Shown piece by piece: positions 17,975-26,475 of a stretch of 64,000 bases of DNA. The stretch's first letter is position 1. Each line of letters starts with the position of its first letter. A program made the translations under genes and the position numbers. The DNA comes from Xanthocytophaga flava (GTDB lineage Bacteria > Bacteroidota > Bacteroidia > Cytophagales > 172606-1): contig JASJOS010000001.1 in NCBI GenBank assembly GCA_030068525.1, forward strand, positions 372,001 through 436,000, in the 5' to 3' direction. The notes under the pieces were generated by a model. It did not search any database. It was not told the DNA's origin and saw only the letters and a program-made list of their open reading frames with translations.

Positions 17975-19450
17975 TTATTTCTTAGTAGTTGGTAAAGGCA
18001 CGATTACATGTATCTGCGTTCCTTCATCTATTGTGGACGAAATCGTTAAATCTCCATTAATTAATCTGGCTCTTTCTTTCATATGTATCAATCCATGATA
18101 GGCTCTGTCTTTTGGTGTTTTTTGCTGAAATTCAGAATAATTAAATCCTTTACCATCATCTACAATATTCAGATAAAGCATTTTTCGTTTTAATAATAGT
18201 TCTACTTTAATGCTATCAGCCTCTGCATATTTCATTGCATTATTGAGTGCTTCCTGAGCAATTCTGTACAAACTTATTTCTATTTCTTTTGAAAATCGTT
18301 CTTCCACTATGTTTGACTGAAAAAGCACTTGCGTTTGTGATGAAGAAGCATCTACCTGTGATGTCAGTAACCGTAAAGCAGATACAATCCCAAAATCATT
18401 CAACACAGAGGGCATCAGATTAAATGACACCATACGCACTTCACTGATTGTCTGTGCAATCAATTGCTTAATATCATCCAGTCTCTTTCGTCCCTTAGGA
18501 GTCCATTCAGCACCTCCATCCAGATTTTCTATCCCAAGTTTTAATGCAGTTAACATCTGTCCCAGATCATCATGCAGATCTCGTGCAAGACGCTTTCTCT
18601 CCTCTTCCTGCCCCTGAATTACATAAGCAGTACGCATACGCTGCTCTTCTATCTCACGGGTATATTTCAACTGAGTAGCAGCGACAAGTTCCTCCCGAGT
18701 CTCTTCCAGTGACTGATTCAAGGACTTTAGTTCCTCATTCATCTCTCTTGTATGGTATTCTGCGTCTATCAATGCTAGAATCGTCTGACGCAGCTTATAT
18801 ACAGCTGGTCGAAAAACAAATAAAGCTTCCAGCAAAAGGACAACCAGTGTTATTATCAGTAAGGTTAACTCAATACTTCTTAGATGATCTACCTTGGCTT
18901 TAGCCTCCTCCCCATATTGTGCTACAATCATCTCCATCTTCTGCAAGAATAGTCTTTCATGTGTCAGAAGAAACGTTATATCACTATCAATCCGTGCTTT
19001 TGATGCAGGTCCCGGATACAGCAACTCATGCTGAATATTTCTGGCACTACGACGAACAGCTTCAAAATCCGGATCTATATCCAGAAACATACGCTGTATC
19101 TCCTGACTATTTTTTACAGATACTTGTAAGTCTGTCAACTTACCACTTTTCAGGGCATAATGATATTTAGACCATGAACGAATCCACTTCTGTAATTCTG
19201 CCCTATAAAAAGCTGTATCTACCTGGTTTCCTCTATCGGCCAATATCAATGTTATCTTTGCAATAGCCTGGCTCTGGAATCTTTGTCTTCCAGCATAATT
19301 AATAATCCAGGAATCATTGGATTGGTTGTGAATCATGATCTGTACCAGTACCTGACCTAAAATGGATAAGAATGCCACTATGGTCAGTGCAATGATATAC
19401 AGCCGGGTAAACTTCCGATAAATGTTTTTATCTAGTAGTGTATGATTCAC
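17975..19450 (-). CDS. Sensor histidine kinase with NarX/PilJ-like periplasmic domain
   Basis: The protein has a transmembrane helix (about residues 15-38), a periplasmic four-helix region, a second helix (about 190-210), a coiled coil, then HisKA_3 with H293 in RDLHDDLGQ and an ATPase domain (DDGKGFN). Just after the first helix, INYAGRQRFQSQAIAK strongly resembles the P-box-like motif of NarX, NarQ and PilJ-type sensors (consensus LNLAGRQRMLSQ), which binds nitrate or nitrite in NarX/NarQ. The HAMP domain seen in NarX is not obvious; the linker seems to be only coiled coil. Ligand identity is inferred. Confidence 0.88.
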   Translation of the reverse strand: MNHTLLDKNIYRKFTRLYIIALTIVAFLSILGQVLVQIMIHNQSNDSWIINYAGRQRFQSQAIAKITLILADRGNQVDTAFYRAELQKWIRSWSKYHYALKSGKLTDLQVSVKNSQEIQRMFLDIDPDFEAVRRSARNIQHELLYPGPASKARIDSDITFLLTHERLFLQKMEMIVAQYGEEAKAKVDHLRSIELTLLIITLVVLLLEALFVFRPAVYKLRQTILALIDAEYHTREMNEELKSLNQSLEETREELVAATQLKYTREIEEQRMRTAYVIQGQEEERKRLARDLHDDLGQMLTALKLGIENLDGGAEWTPKGRKRLDDIKQLIAQTISEVRMVSFNLMPSVLNDFGIVSALRLLTSQVDASSSQTQVLFQSNIVEERFSKEIEISLYRIAQEALNNAMKYAEADSIKVELLLKRKMLYLNIVDDGKGFNYSEFQQKTPKDRAYHGLIHMKERARLINGDLTISSTIDEGTQIHVIVPLPTTKK

Positions 19451-19935
19451 CTTTAAGTTGAATTTGACCTTCTAAAACAAACCCTTTTCCCGAAAAAACA
19501 TATCACTTCAACAGAAAACACCTAAATTTAATACGGCTTTTTGAGAAAAATACCGATTCCAGTCAGAAAATAACTAAAAAATAGTCCCTACTTACTTTAT
19601 TAAAAATTTATCTTGAATAAGTACTTTCCAACAAAAGGCAGTTACAACAAAACAAGTATTTACACTTAATCATAGACTAAGTATAGTTATTTTTTGAATA
19701 ATTCCGGATAGTCTAAGCTGTTATTTTTGTTTTTAACCTTCTATGCGCTACTATAACACATTCTGATAACCAATTTATTAGATCTCCCATTACAACTATT
19801 CCAATCTCAATCATTTAAGCATAAGTACCTATTCTAAGCATTTTATATATTCTGCATAGTTTCGATTTTACTTATTTGTGTATCAAAAGTAAGGCAGCGT
19901 TAATCATACTGAGGATTGGCTACTATGTGAGAAAA
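19451..19935. other. Intergenic region, 485 bases, no gene seen
   Basis: The region between the kinase start and the end of the siroheme gene is very AT-rich with no convincing coding frame, RNA gene or full promoter consensus. It should carry the kinase promoter. Confidence 0.4.
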
Positions 19936-20523
19936 TCACTTTTTGAATATTTTCTCTGTTAATTCGTTTAATGCCTGAAGTTTGGACTGAAAGTCGCCCT
20001 TCATTTGCATTCTGATATTTTGCAAATTATCGAGTAAATGTTGTGTAGTATCTGGTAATGCTTCTTCCAGATATTCTCTGATACGTTTAGCCAGAGTTGG
20101 CGATTTTCCATTAGTGGATATAGCGATTTTCAGATCCCCTTTAGATACAATTGACCCCAGATAAAAATCGCATAAATCAGGTGTATCAGCGATATTTACC
20201 AATATTCTACGTTTATGAGCTTCTTTTGTTATCTGTTCACTCAATTCTCTTATACCTGTAGCACCAATAACCAGATCTTTCCCATCCAGATCAGCTGGCT
20301 CAAATGCTTTTTCAATCAAGGCTACATTGGTATGTACTGATGCTAGCTCCCGGGTTTCATCTCCAAACCAGGTAGCCACCATAGTAATGGATGTTGCCGG
20401 ACTATTTTTTAATACAGCTGACAGCTTCTCCAATCCAACACCGCCCCCCCCAACTATCAGCAGTTGCATTTCTTCCAGTTTCAGAAAGATAGGAAACAGT
20501 AAATTACCTTCACGAGTATTCAT
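19936..20523 (-). CDS. Precorrin-2 dehydrogenase / sirohydrochlorin ferrochelatase (Met8/CysG N-terminal type)
   Basis: The Rossmann motif LLIVGGGGVGLEKL and the family segment IVNIADTPDLCDFYLGS, followed by ISTNGKSPTLAKRIREYLE, identify the NAD-dependent oxidase/chelatase of siroheme synthesis. At 195 residues it lacks the uroporphyrinogen methyltransferase domain of CysG. Siroheme is needed by sulfite and nitrite reductases. It lies just past the terminator of the respiratory operon and so is expected to have its own promoter. No siroheme reductase gene is recognised in the window. Confidence 0.9.
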   Translation of the reverse strand: MNTREGNLLFPIFLKLEEMQLLIVGGGGVGLEKLSAVLKNSPATSITMVATWFGDETRELASVHTNVALIEKAFEPADLDGKDLVIGATGIRELSEQITKEAHKRRILVNIADTPDLCDFYLGSIVSKGDLKIAISTNGKSPTLAKRIREYLEEALPDTTQHLLDNLQNIRMQMKGDFQSKLQALNELTEKIFKK

Positions 20524-20555
20524 TTATTTACAGATTAGAATATAAAAGTACAAAC

Positions 20556-20588
20556 AAAAAATGTCAGGTGTGATGCCTGACATTTTCA
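20556..20588 (-). terminator. Terminator of the respiratory operon
   Basis: AAAATGTCAGG (20558-20568) and CCTGACATTTT (20576-20586) pair perfectly around seven bases. On the minus strand a run of T follows. It lies after the last gene of the act-cta cluster and before the siroheme gene. Confidence 0.85.
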
Positions 20589-20608
20589 TTCTCCAGAATA
20601 AATAGTAT

Positions 20609-20899
20609 CTATCCTATGTTCAACTTCTCTTTGAGAATAGTAGCTACATATAAACGTTTGCTTCTTTCCTTTATGCTGGTACGATACCATAGGTATGCAA
20701 TAATACTGATAGCCAGATAAGGCATAGCCAGCAAAAACAGAATGCCTTTGTTTAACCCAGACCCTAATGTTGACTCACCACTACTTAGATTTGATTCCAC
20801 AGAGGCACGGCACATAGCGCATTGCGCCTGTAAATCTGTTGTAGAAAAACCAATCAACAAAATCAAGGCTGTGATCCAGATTATTACACTTTTTTTCAT
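20609..20899 (-). CDS. Small exported membrane protein with a CxxC motif
   Basis: The 96-residue product begins with a signal sequence (MKKSVIIWITALILLIGF), followed by QCAMCRASVESN, which puts a CxxC pair just after the likely cleavage site. One further transmembrane helix (FLLAMPYLAISIIAYLWY) follows, then a basic tail. I chose the ATG at 20899, as the longer frame to 20944 adds an unlikely leader. It is the last gene of the oxidase cluster, 48 bases after DUF420. A role in copper or heme handling during oxidase assembly is plausible from context only. Confidence 0.65.
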   Translation of the reverse strand: MKKSVIIWITALILLIGFSTTDLQAQCAMCRASVESNLSSGESTLGSGLNKGILFLLAMPYLAISIIAYLWYRTSIKERSKRLYVATILKEKLNIG

Positions 20900-20947
20900 A
20901 CTGTTTCTTTTAATTCTAAATGGGAAAATAAAGGTAGTCCACATACA

Positions 20948-21487
20948 TTAACTATAATATGGACTAATCATCAGATAAACAATTACTCCTGTTACTGATA
21001 CATATAGCCAGATAGGATAAGCCCACTTCACAATTTTTTTGTGCCGCTCTATCTGATTACTTAACGCATAATAGACCGCCAATAGTACAAACCGTACCAC
21101 AACAATTGATAAAACAATGTGACTTATCAATAAAAAGAAATACACAGATCGTATCCAGCCTTCTCCCCCAAATGGTGTAGAAGCATTGGAAACATGGTAT
21201 AACACATAACTCACCAGGAATACAGACCCAAGCACAAAAGCAATTAACATGATAATACGGTGAAGACCAATGTTTTTTTGTTTAATAGCAATAAATCCGA
21301 TAATCAGTGCTAGCGAAGTTACTGAATTGATGACTCCATTAATATGCGGTAATGCCTTTGTCCATAACCCCATATCAATTCGCTGACGGATACCCAACAA
21401 TATTGCTACCGCCACAGGAATGGCAATCGAAAGTATATTGATCAGCTTCTGATAAGACTTTTGCTGTTGATGTGTGATTGTGCTCAT
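20948..21487 (-). CDS. DUF420 membrane protein (cytochrome oxidase-associated)
   Basis: About five transmembrane segments fill the 179 residues, with conserved His in LPHINGVINSV, GLHRIIM and SYVLYHVSN, typical of DUF420. Related proteins (CtaM of Firmicutes) are needed for maturation of heme-copper oxidases. Its place after SCO in the oxidase operon agrees with such a role. Confidence 0.85.
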   Translation of the reverse strand: MSTITHQQQKSYQKLINILSIAIPVAVAILLGIRQRIDMGLWTKALPHINGVINSVTSLALIIGFIAIKQKNIGLHRIIMLIAFVLGSVFLVSYVLYHVSNASTPFGGEGWIRSVYFFLLISHIVLSIVVVRFVLLAVYYALSNQIERHKKIVKWAYPIWLYVSVTGVIVYLMISPYYS

Positions 21488-21557
21488 TATCTTAAAACCA
21501 GTAGTTAAATATATAATAATCTTTGCCAGAATAACTTAATTGTAATCAGATTTAGAG

Positions 21558-22262
21558 TTATTGCTCGTATTCCTGTAATAGAATATCTATTTCTGTAATC
21601 AGGCGATCTACATCTTTTCGATTCGTGCCATTGTAGTATCCACGAATCACACCTCCTTTATCAACCAATACAAACTTATCTGTATGAACAAACTGGTCTT
21701 CCAGATTCTGCGCTGTCGGATCATTTTCTTTGGCAGTGACAAAATAACCATATTTAGCTAAACGATAAATCTGAGGTTTATCTCCAGTTAATAATTGCCA
21801 CTTTTCTGTTTTAATGTCATACATATCTGCATAGTTTCGCAAGGCAGGCACTGTATCATTCTCGGGATCAACAGAAAAAGATACAATCTGTATTTCCGGA
21901 TTATTCTGAAAGCGTTCCTGTACACGAGTCATTTGGGATGACATCTTTTTACACATACCGGGACAACGGGTAAAGAAAAAGTCAGCCACAACAACTTTTC
22001 CTTTTAGAGACGCCCCTTTTACCTGTTTGCCATCCTGATTGGTTAGTTCAAAATCAGGTACAGTATGAAATAAGGTATCTATACTCTCTTTTCCTTTTAT
22101 AATCTGCTTCCCTACTTTAACCTGTCCACTGGTTGAGTCAATGACAGGATAATACCGGCCAATGGAGTAGTGGTTTTTACCGGAGTTACGTAGAAACAGA
22201 AATAATAAAGCCGGTAATGCTAAAAGGATCAGCAATATACCGGCTTGTTTAAGATTTTTCAT
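21558..22262 (-). CDS. SCO family copper chaperone (SCO1/SenC/PrrC)
   Basis: After one N-terminal membrane anchor the thioredoxin-like fold carries the copper-binding CxxxC in FTRCPGMCKK and the third ligand His in FVHTDKFVLVD. SCO proteins deliver copper to, or reduce, the CuA site of oxidase subunit II, which is encoded upstream in the same operon. Length 234 is normal. Confidence 0.92.
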   Translation of the reverse strand: MKNLKQAGILLILLALPALLFLFLRNSGKNHYSIGRYYPVIDSTSGQVKVGKQIIKGKESIDTLFHTVPDFELTNQDGKQVKGASLKGKVVVADFFFTRCPGMCKKMSSQMTRVQERFQNNPEIQIVSFSVDPENDTVPALRNYADMYDIKTEKWQLLTGDKPQIYRLAKYGYFVTAKENDPTAQNLEDQFVHTDKFVLVDKGGVIRGYYNGTNRKDVDRLITEIDILLQEYEQ

Positions 22263-22388
22263 TCTAAAGATATTCGGGTGATTTTATCGGACAGATAACG
22301 CAATAAAAGATAAACTTTTACAATGCCGCTAAGTTACAAACTCTATTTCATTTAACAGAGTTTCCGCAAAATCTAAAAACTATACTTC

Positions 22389-22724
22389 TTATTGAAAGAA
22401 TCGTGATTCAAAGATAGAGTTTCCTTCTACCAGCAATGCTACCAATAACCAAACTACGAAAAGCAAAGGTATCAGAATAGACCACATCAACATCTTTACT
22501 TCCCCTTTCAGGTGCATAAACTCTGAAACAATAAAGAATGCCTTGACAATAGTTAAACCTACGAAAACTGCTACTTTGAAAGTATGCCAATGTGTAGGAA
22601 CCATAAATGCGATAGCGAATTCTAAAACAGTGATTCCCAGCAGAATCCAGAATGTCCGCCAGATAGCTTGTGTCTGTGCTTTTGGAATCTCGCGGTGTGG
22701 TGTATCTAAAGCTTCTGTTGCCAT
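22389..22724 (-). CDS. Cytochrome c oxidase subunit IV family protein
   Basis: The 111-residue protein has three transmembrane helices with the family segment KVAVFVGLTIVKAFFIVSEFMHLKGE. It is an accessory subunit of caa3/bo3-type oxidases and follows the subunit III genes as usual. Confidence 0.85.
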   Translation of the reverse strand: MATEALDTPHREIPKAQTQAIWRTFWILLGITVLEFAIAFMVPTHWHTFKVAVFVGLTIVKAFFIVSEFMHLKGEVKMLMWSILIPLLFVVWLLVALLVEGNSIFESRFFQ

Positions 22725-22819
22725 ATATATCGTTTCTATAAAATATTAGTAATTACTTAAATCTTTACCACAAATACCGTTAAAATCTTATCTGTGGTAA
22801 AGTAGATAAATTCTGAAAA

Positions 22820-23596
22820 TTATACCAGATAGAAGAAAGTGAACACGAATACCCATACAAGGTCTACAAAGTGCCAGTACAGACCTACTTTTTCTACCAT
22901 TTCATAATGTCCACGACGATCGTATACACCCATAGTTGTGTTATAGAAAACCAGGATATTCAGAATAACACCACTGAATACGTGTGTCCCATGGAAACCT
23001 GTAATGAAGAAGAATAAGTCAGCGAACAATGGAGGTCCGTATTGGTTTTCTACCAGATTAGCACCAACCACTTCTTTTGTGATCCATTTACCGTCTGAAA
23101 AAACTTTCATCAATGTACCGTGTCCTTCTGTACCTGTAATGAAGTGAGTCCATTCCCAAGCCTGGCAACCCAGAAAGGTAAAACCACCCAGAATAGTCCA
23201 CATCATCCATTTTTCGACATCTTTCTGATCCATACGGTGACCAGCTTCTACTGCCAATACCATAGTTACAGAACTCATGATCAGAATAAATGTCATTATA
23301 CCTACAAACACCAGAGGTGCATGTAATCCATGGAAAAATGGAATAGCATCAAACACGTGATCAGGAACGGGCCAGTATTCTGTAGAGAATGAAAATTCTG
23401 CACCATGTTGCTTAGGATCATAAGCATGAGCACCAAAACGGTTCAAGCCATAGGTAATCAATAATGCAGAAAAGGTAAATGCGTCAGAAAGCAGGAAGAA
23501 CCACATCATCAACTTGCCATAGCTGGCTTTCATCGGCTCCATGCCTCCGCCCCATAACTTTTTAGAAGAAACTTCTTGTGTTGCAACTGTTGCCAT
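22820..23596 (-). CDS. ctaE: Cytochrome c oxidase subunit III
   Basis: Seven hydrophobic segments and the subunit III landmarks WWFLLSDAFTFSALL-like (MMWFFLLSDAFTF) and FITGFHGTHVFSGVILN, ending WHFVDLVWVFVFTFFYLV, identify this core subunit. I place the start at the ATG at 23596 (MATVATQEVSSKK), since the frame upstream to 23737 overlaps what looks like an intergenic leader. A second subunit III homologue lies directly upstream. Confidence 0.92.
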   Translation of the reverse strand: MATVATQEVSSKKLWGGGMEPMKASYGKLMMWFFLLSDAFTFSALLITYGLNRFGAHAYDPKQHGAEFSFSTEYWPVPDHVFDAIPFFHGLHAPLVFVGIMTFILIMSSVTMVLAVEAGHRMDQKDVEKWMMWTILGGFTFLGCQAWEWTHFITGTEGHGTLMKVFSDGKWITKEVVGANLVENQYGPPLFADLFFFITGFHGTHVFSGVILNILVFYNTTMGVYDRRGHYEMVEKVGLYWHFVDLVWVFVFTFFYLV

Positions 23597-23774
23597 ATCA
23601 GGAGTGTAAAATATAAATTGTATTTGGTAAATAACGTGTTCTAAAACTGCGTCAAAAATAATATCTTTTTTGAAATGAAAACTGTATTCTTCACACTTTT
23701 CAGTTTCTATCAATGTACCTTTTTCATTTCCCAGCAAAAATATATTCTATCTTTTTAGATCCTATATAAATCTC

Positions 23775-24383
23775 TTAATGATTTATTAAAAGGAAGATAA
23801 ATAAATATACCCAGAGAAAATCAAGGAAGTGCCAGTAGGTAGTACACATATCCATCCGGTTCATTGCTTTGGCATGAATTTCATCCCGAAAGGTAGCAAT
23901 CAATACTAATAACAGAAACACAATCCCCGTAACCAGGTGAAAGATGTGTAAACCTGTCATAATATAGAGAAAAGACCCTGCAGGATTACTGGTTGCTCCT
24001 CCTAACCAGATCTGTCTATGTTGCAGATCCTGCCATCCCATATATTGAGCAATAATAAAGGCTACCCCCAATAAGAATGTAATAACCATGGAAATTTTCA
24101 GCATTCCTAAGTTATCTTTTTTGGCAGAATGGTGAGCCCACTGCATGGTTATACTACTCAATAGAATAATAACTGATGAAGTCCAGAAAACCTGTGGTAA
24201 TTCAAACTCCAACCAGTTTCCATCTCCCTTACGCACAATATAGGCGCTGCTCATCGCAGCAAAAATCATAATTATACTTACGATAAACAACCACAAAGCA
24301 AACTTTTTAGGGTTCATCGAAAGCGTCTCCTGAGGTTCCTCAGGGATTGCATTATAGCCTGAAATTTCAATCTTCTGTGACAT
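23775..24383 (-). CDS. Second, shorter cytochrome c oxidase subunit III homologue
   Basis: The 202-residue protein has five transmembrane helices and the C-terminal segment GLHIFHLVTGIVFLLLV and YWHFLDFLWVYLFIFLL, which parallels the neighbouring subunit III. It lacks the first two helices of long forms, like the CyoC/CtaE type of 200 residues. Paired long and short subunit III genes are common in Bacteroidota oxidase operons as far as I know. Confidence 0.88.
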   Translation of the reverse strand: MSQKIEISGYNAIPEEPQETLSMNPKKFALWLFIVSIIMIFAAMSSAYIVRKGDGNWLEFELPQVFWTSSVIILLSSITMQWAHHSAKKDNLGMLKISMVITFLLGVAFIIAQYMGWQDLQHRQIWLGGATSNPAGSFLYIMTGLHIFHLVTGIVFLLLVLIATFRDEIHAKAMNRMDMCTTYWHFLDFLWVYLFIFLLINH

Positions 24384-24446
24384 ATCCTTACAAATTCAGT
24401 AATACTATATAGTAAGCTTTACTTTTCTTTACTTAACAAATTCCTT

Positions 24447-25337
24447 TTAGATTTTATCCAATAAGAATGCAATCTGTACAACAGGTAAGTATAAGAAAGA
24501 TCCAAACATCATTTTCAGTGCTGCTTTATCTGTTTGCTTACGCATCAGATGGAAAGTTTGAGCAAGGAAAAGGATTCCACAAATCATTGCGATGATAGCA
24601 GAATTAATACCTGTCATACCTAATTTTAATGGCACCCAGCTTAAAGGCAGCAGGAACAACGTATAAATCATAATCTGAACTGCTGTATCAAATCCTTTTT
24701 CTCCTTGTGCTGGCAATAATTTGAATCCAGCCCGACGATAATCCTCATCTGCTACCCAGGCAATAGCCCAGAAATGAGGAAACTGCCAGAAGAATTGAAT
24801 CGCAAATAAAATGCCTGGCTCCCATCCAAAGTGGTTGGTAGCAGCCAGCCAGCCAATCATAGGAGGAAATGCACCTGGAAATGCACCTACAAATACAGCA
24901 ATCGGTCCAACTCTCTTTAATGGAGTATAAACAAATCCGTATAAAACAAATGATAGTAATGCAATACCTGCTGTTTTATAATTAAATGCTGTAATAAAAA
25001 TGAACATAGACAAAGCCAACATCAGGATTACAAAGCCCCATGCTTCTGATATACTTAACCGACCTGTTGGCAAAGGACGTCCAGCCGTTCTTTTCATCAG
25101 CTTGTCCAGTTCTACTTCTTTTATCTGGTTTACTGTATTAGCAGCAGATGTAATTGCATATCCTGCTATTGCAAACAATGCAAAATGTACCCAGTTAATG
25201 GGTCTCTGAATACCTAACAAATAACCAAAACTGGATGAAAATACTACAGTCAACGAAAGTCTAAACTTGGTTAACTCAAAAAAAGCTTTCAGTTTGCCTG
25301 CAAAACTTATATCAATACTTGAATCAGATACAATCAT
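24447..25337 (-). CDS. ctaB: Protoheme IX farnesyltransferase (heme O synthase)
   Basis: This UbiA-superfamily membrane enzyme adds farnesyl to heme B. The first Asp/Asn-rich motif NTVNQIKEVELDKLMKRTAGRPLPTG and about eight to nine transmembrane helices are present in 296 residues. It is placed directly after ctaA, so heme O and heme A are made with the oxidase. Confidence 0.93.
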   Translation of the reverse strand: MIVSDSSIDISFAGKLKAFFELTKFRLSLTVVFSSSFGYLLGIQRPINWVHFALFAIAGYAITSAANTVNQIKEVELDKLMKRTAGRPLPTGRLSISEAWGFVILMLALSMFIFITAFNYKTAGIALLSFVLYGFVYTPLKRVGPIAVFVGAFPGAFPPMIGWLAATNHFGWEPGILFAIQFFWQFPHFWAIAWVADEDYRRAGFKLLPAQGEKGFDTAVQIMIYTLFLLPLSWVPLKLGMTGINSAIIAMICGILFLAQTFHLMRKQTDKAALKMMFGSFLYLPVVQIAFLLDKI

Positions 25338-25373
25338 TTTTGGATAACTTCTACTTAACTTTTACAGTTTGGT

Positions 25374-26471
25374 TTAAATCATTTCTGTTTTTAAAACAGT
25401 CTGTCCTTTTTTACTGACTCCCTGTGGAGGGTTAATAGCAAGAAACAGAATAAATTGTATTCCTATTGTTCCTACAGCCAAAAACAAATGTATAGGCTGC
25501 AAAAAGGCAGGAACACCAAAATATGCCATGGAAGCTCCTGTAATTACTTCTATAATCGTTATTGCCACTAATACTTTTGCCCATCGCTTTACCAACGTAT
25601 CTGAAGAAACATATTTTTTCAGGAGATAAAGCAAATAAATATTACTGGCAAGTACTATCAGCGAAAAAGAACGATGAACATAAAACTCCCATCCCAGTTG
25701 CTCAATCCATTCATTACGCATTAGATCTTGCATTTTATTGATTACAACATCTATTGCCTCTCTCACCCGCGTCCCTAAAACGATCTGAACCAATGACAAG
25801 AAAATAACCCATATCAGAAATACATTAATCGTTTTCTTTTTTGGTATGGATTGCAATTCTCTTGGTGTATTAAAAGACCGAATAACTACATAAATCAACA
25901 ACAAAGCTATGGCAATAGCCAGAATCATATGAATGGTTATCGTTCCTGGAAGAAGGTTTGTTGAAACAATAATAGATCCGAGCCATCCCTGAAAACCCAC
26001 CAGAAACAAATTGAGAAGACATATAAATGCAATAGTTTTATCTTGTTTCCAGTAAGAAAATGACAGAAATGTTGTTCCAACAATAAATAGACCTACCAGT
26101 ACACCAAACAATCGGTTTAGATATTCAATCCAGGTCTTTACCGGATTAAACTCTGCTTCGATATAAATAGAGGGATCCGATAAAATCCGGTTTCCTACTT
26201 CTGTAAAACCTAACTTATCCAGATATCCTGCCAGCTTTTCATTTTTTTTCTTACGCTTCTGAACATAGGTATCCTTATAATCAACTGGAAGTTGTGAAGC
26301 ATCTGTAGGAGGAACCCAGCTACCAAAACATTTAGGCCAATCCGGGCAACCCATGCCTGAACCTGTTGTTCGGACAATGCTCCCGATGGCAATCAATAAA
26401 TAGACAAAAACAACAGCTATAATACCCCATTTCTGGAAGGCATTATAACTGTTGTTTAAAGATTTACTCAT
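25374..26471 (-). CDS. ctaA: Heme A synthase (COX15/CtaA)
   Basis: The enzyme oxidises the C8 methyl of heme O to give heme A. It shows GSIVRTTGSGMGCPDWPKCFGSW near the N-terminus with the conserved Cys pair, and heme-ligand His in later helices (VHRSFSLIVLAS and QPIHLFLAVG). Eight helices and an internal hydrophilic loop of about 65 residues (residues 50-110) are present in 365 residues. The stop codon lies four bases from the ctaD region, which indicates tight co-transcription. Confidence 0.92.
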   Translation of the reverse strand: MSKSLNNSYNAFQKWGIIAVVFVYLLIAIGSIVRTTGSGMGCPDWPKCFGSWVPPTDASQLPVDYKDTYVQKRKKKNEKLAGYLDKLGFTEVGNRILSDPSIYIEAEFNPVKTWIEYLNRLFGVLVGLFIVGTTFLSFSYWKQDKTIAFICLLNLFLVGFQGWLGSIIVSTNLLPGTITIHMILAIAIALLLIYVVIRSFNTPRELQSIPKKKTINVFLIWVIFLSLVQIVLGTRVREAIDVVINKMQDLMRNEWIEQLGWEFYVHRSFSLIVLASNIYLLYLLKKYVSSDTLVKRWAKVLVAITIIEVITGASMAYFGVPAFLQPIHLFLAVGTIGIQFILFLAINPPQGVSKKGQTVLKTEMI

Positions 26472-26475
26472 GATA

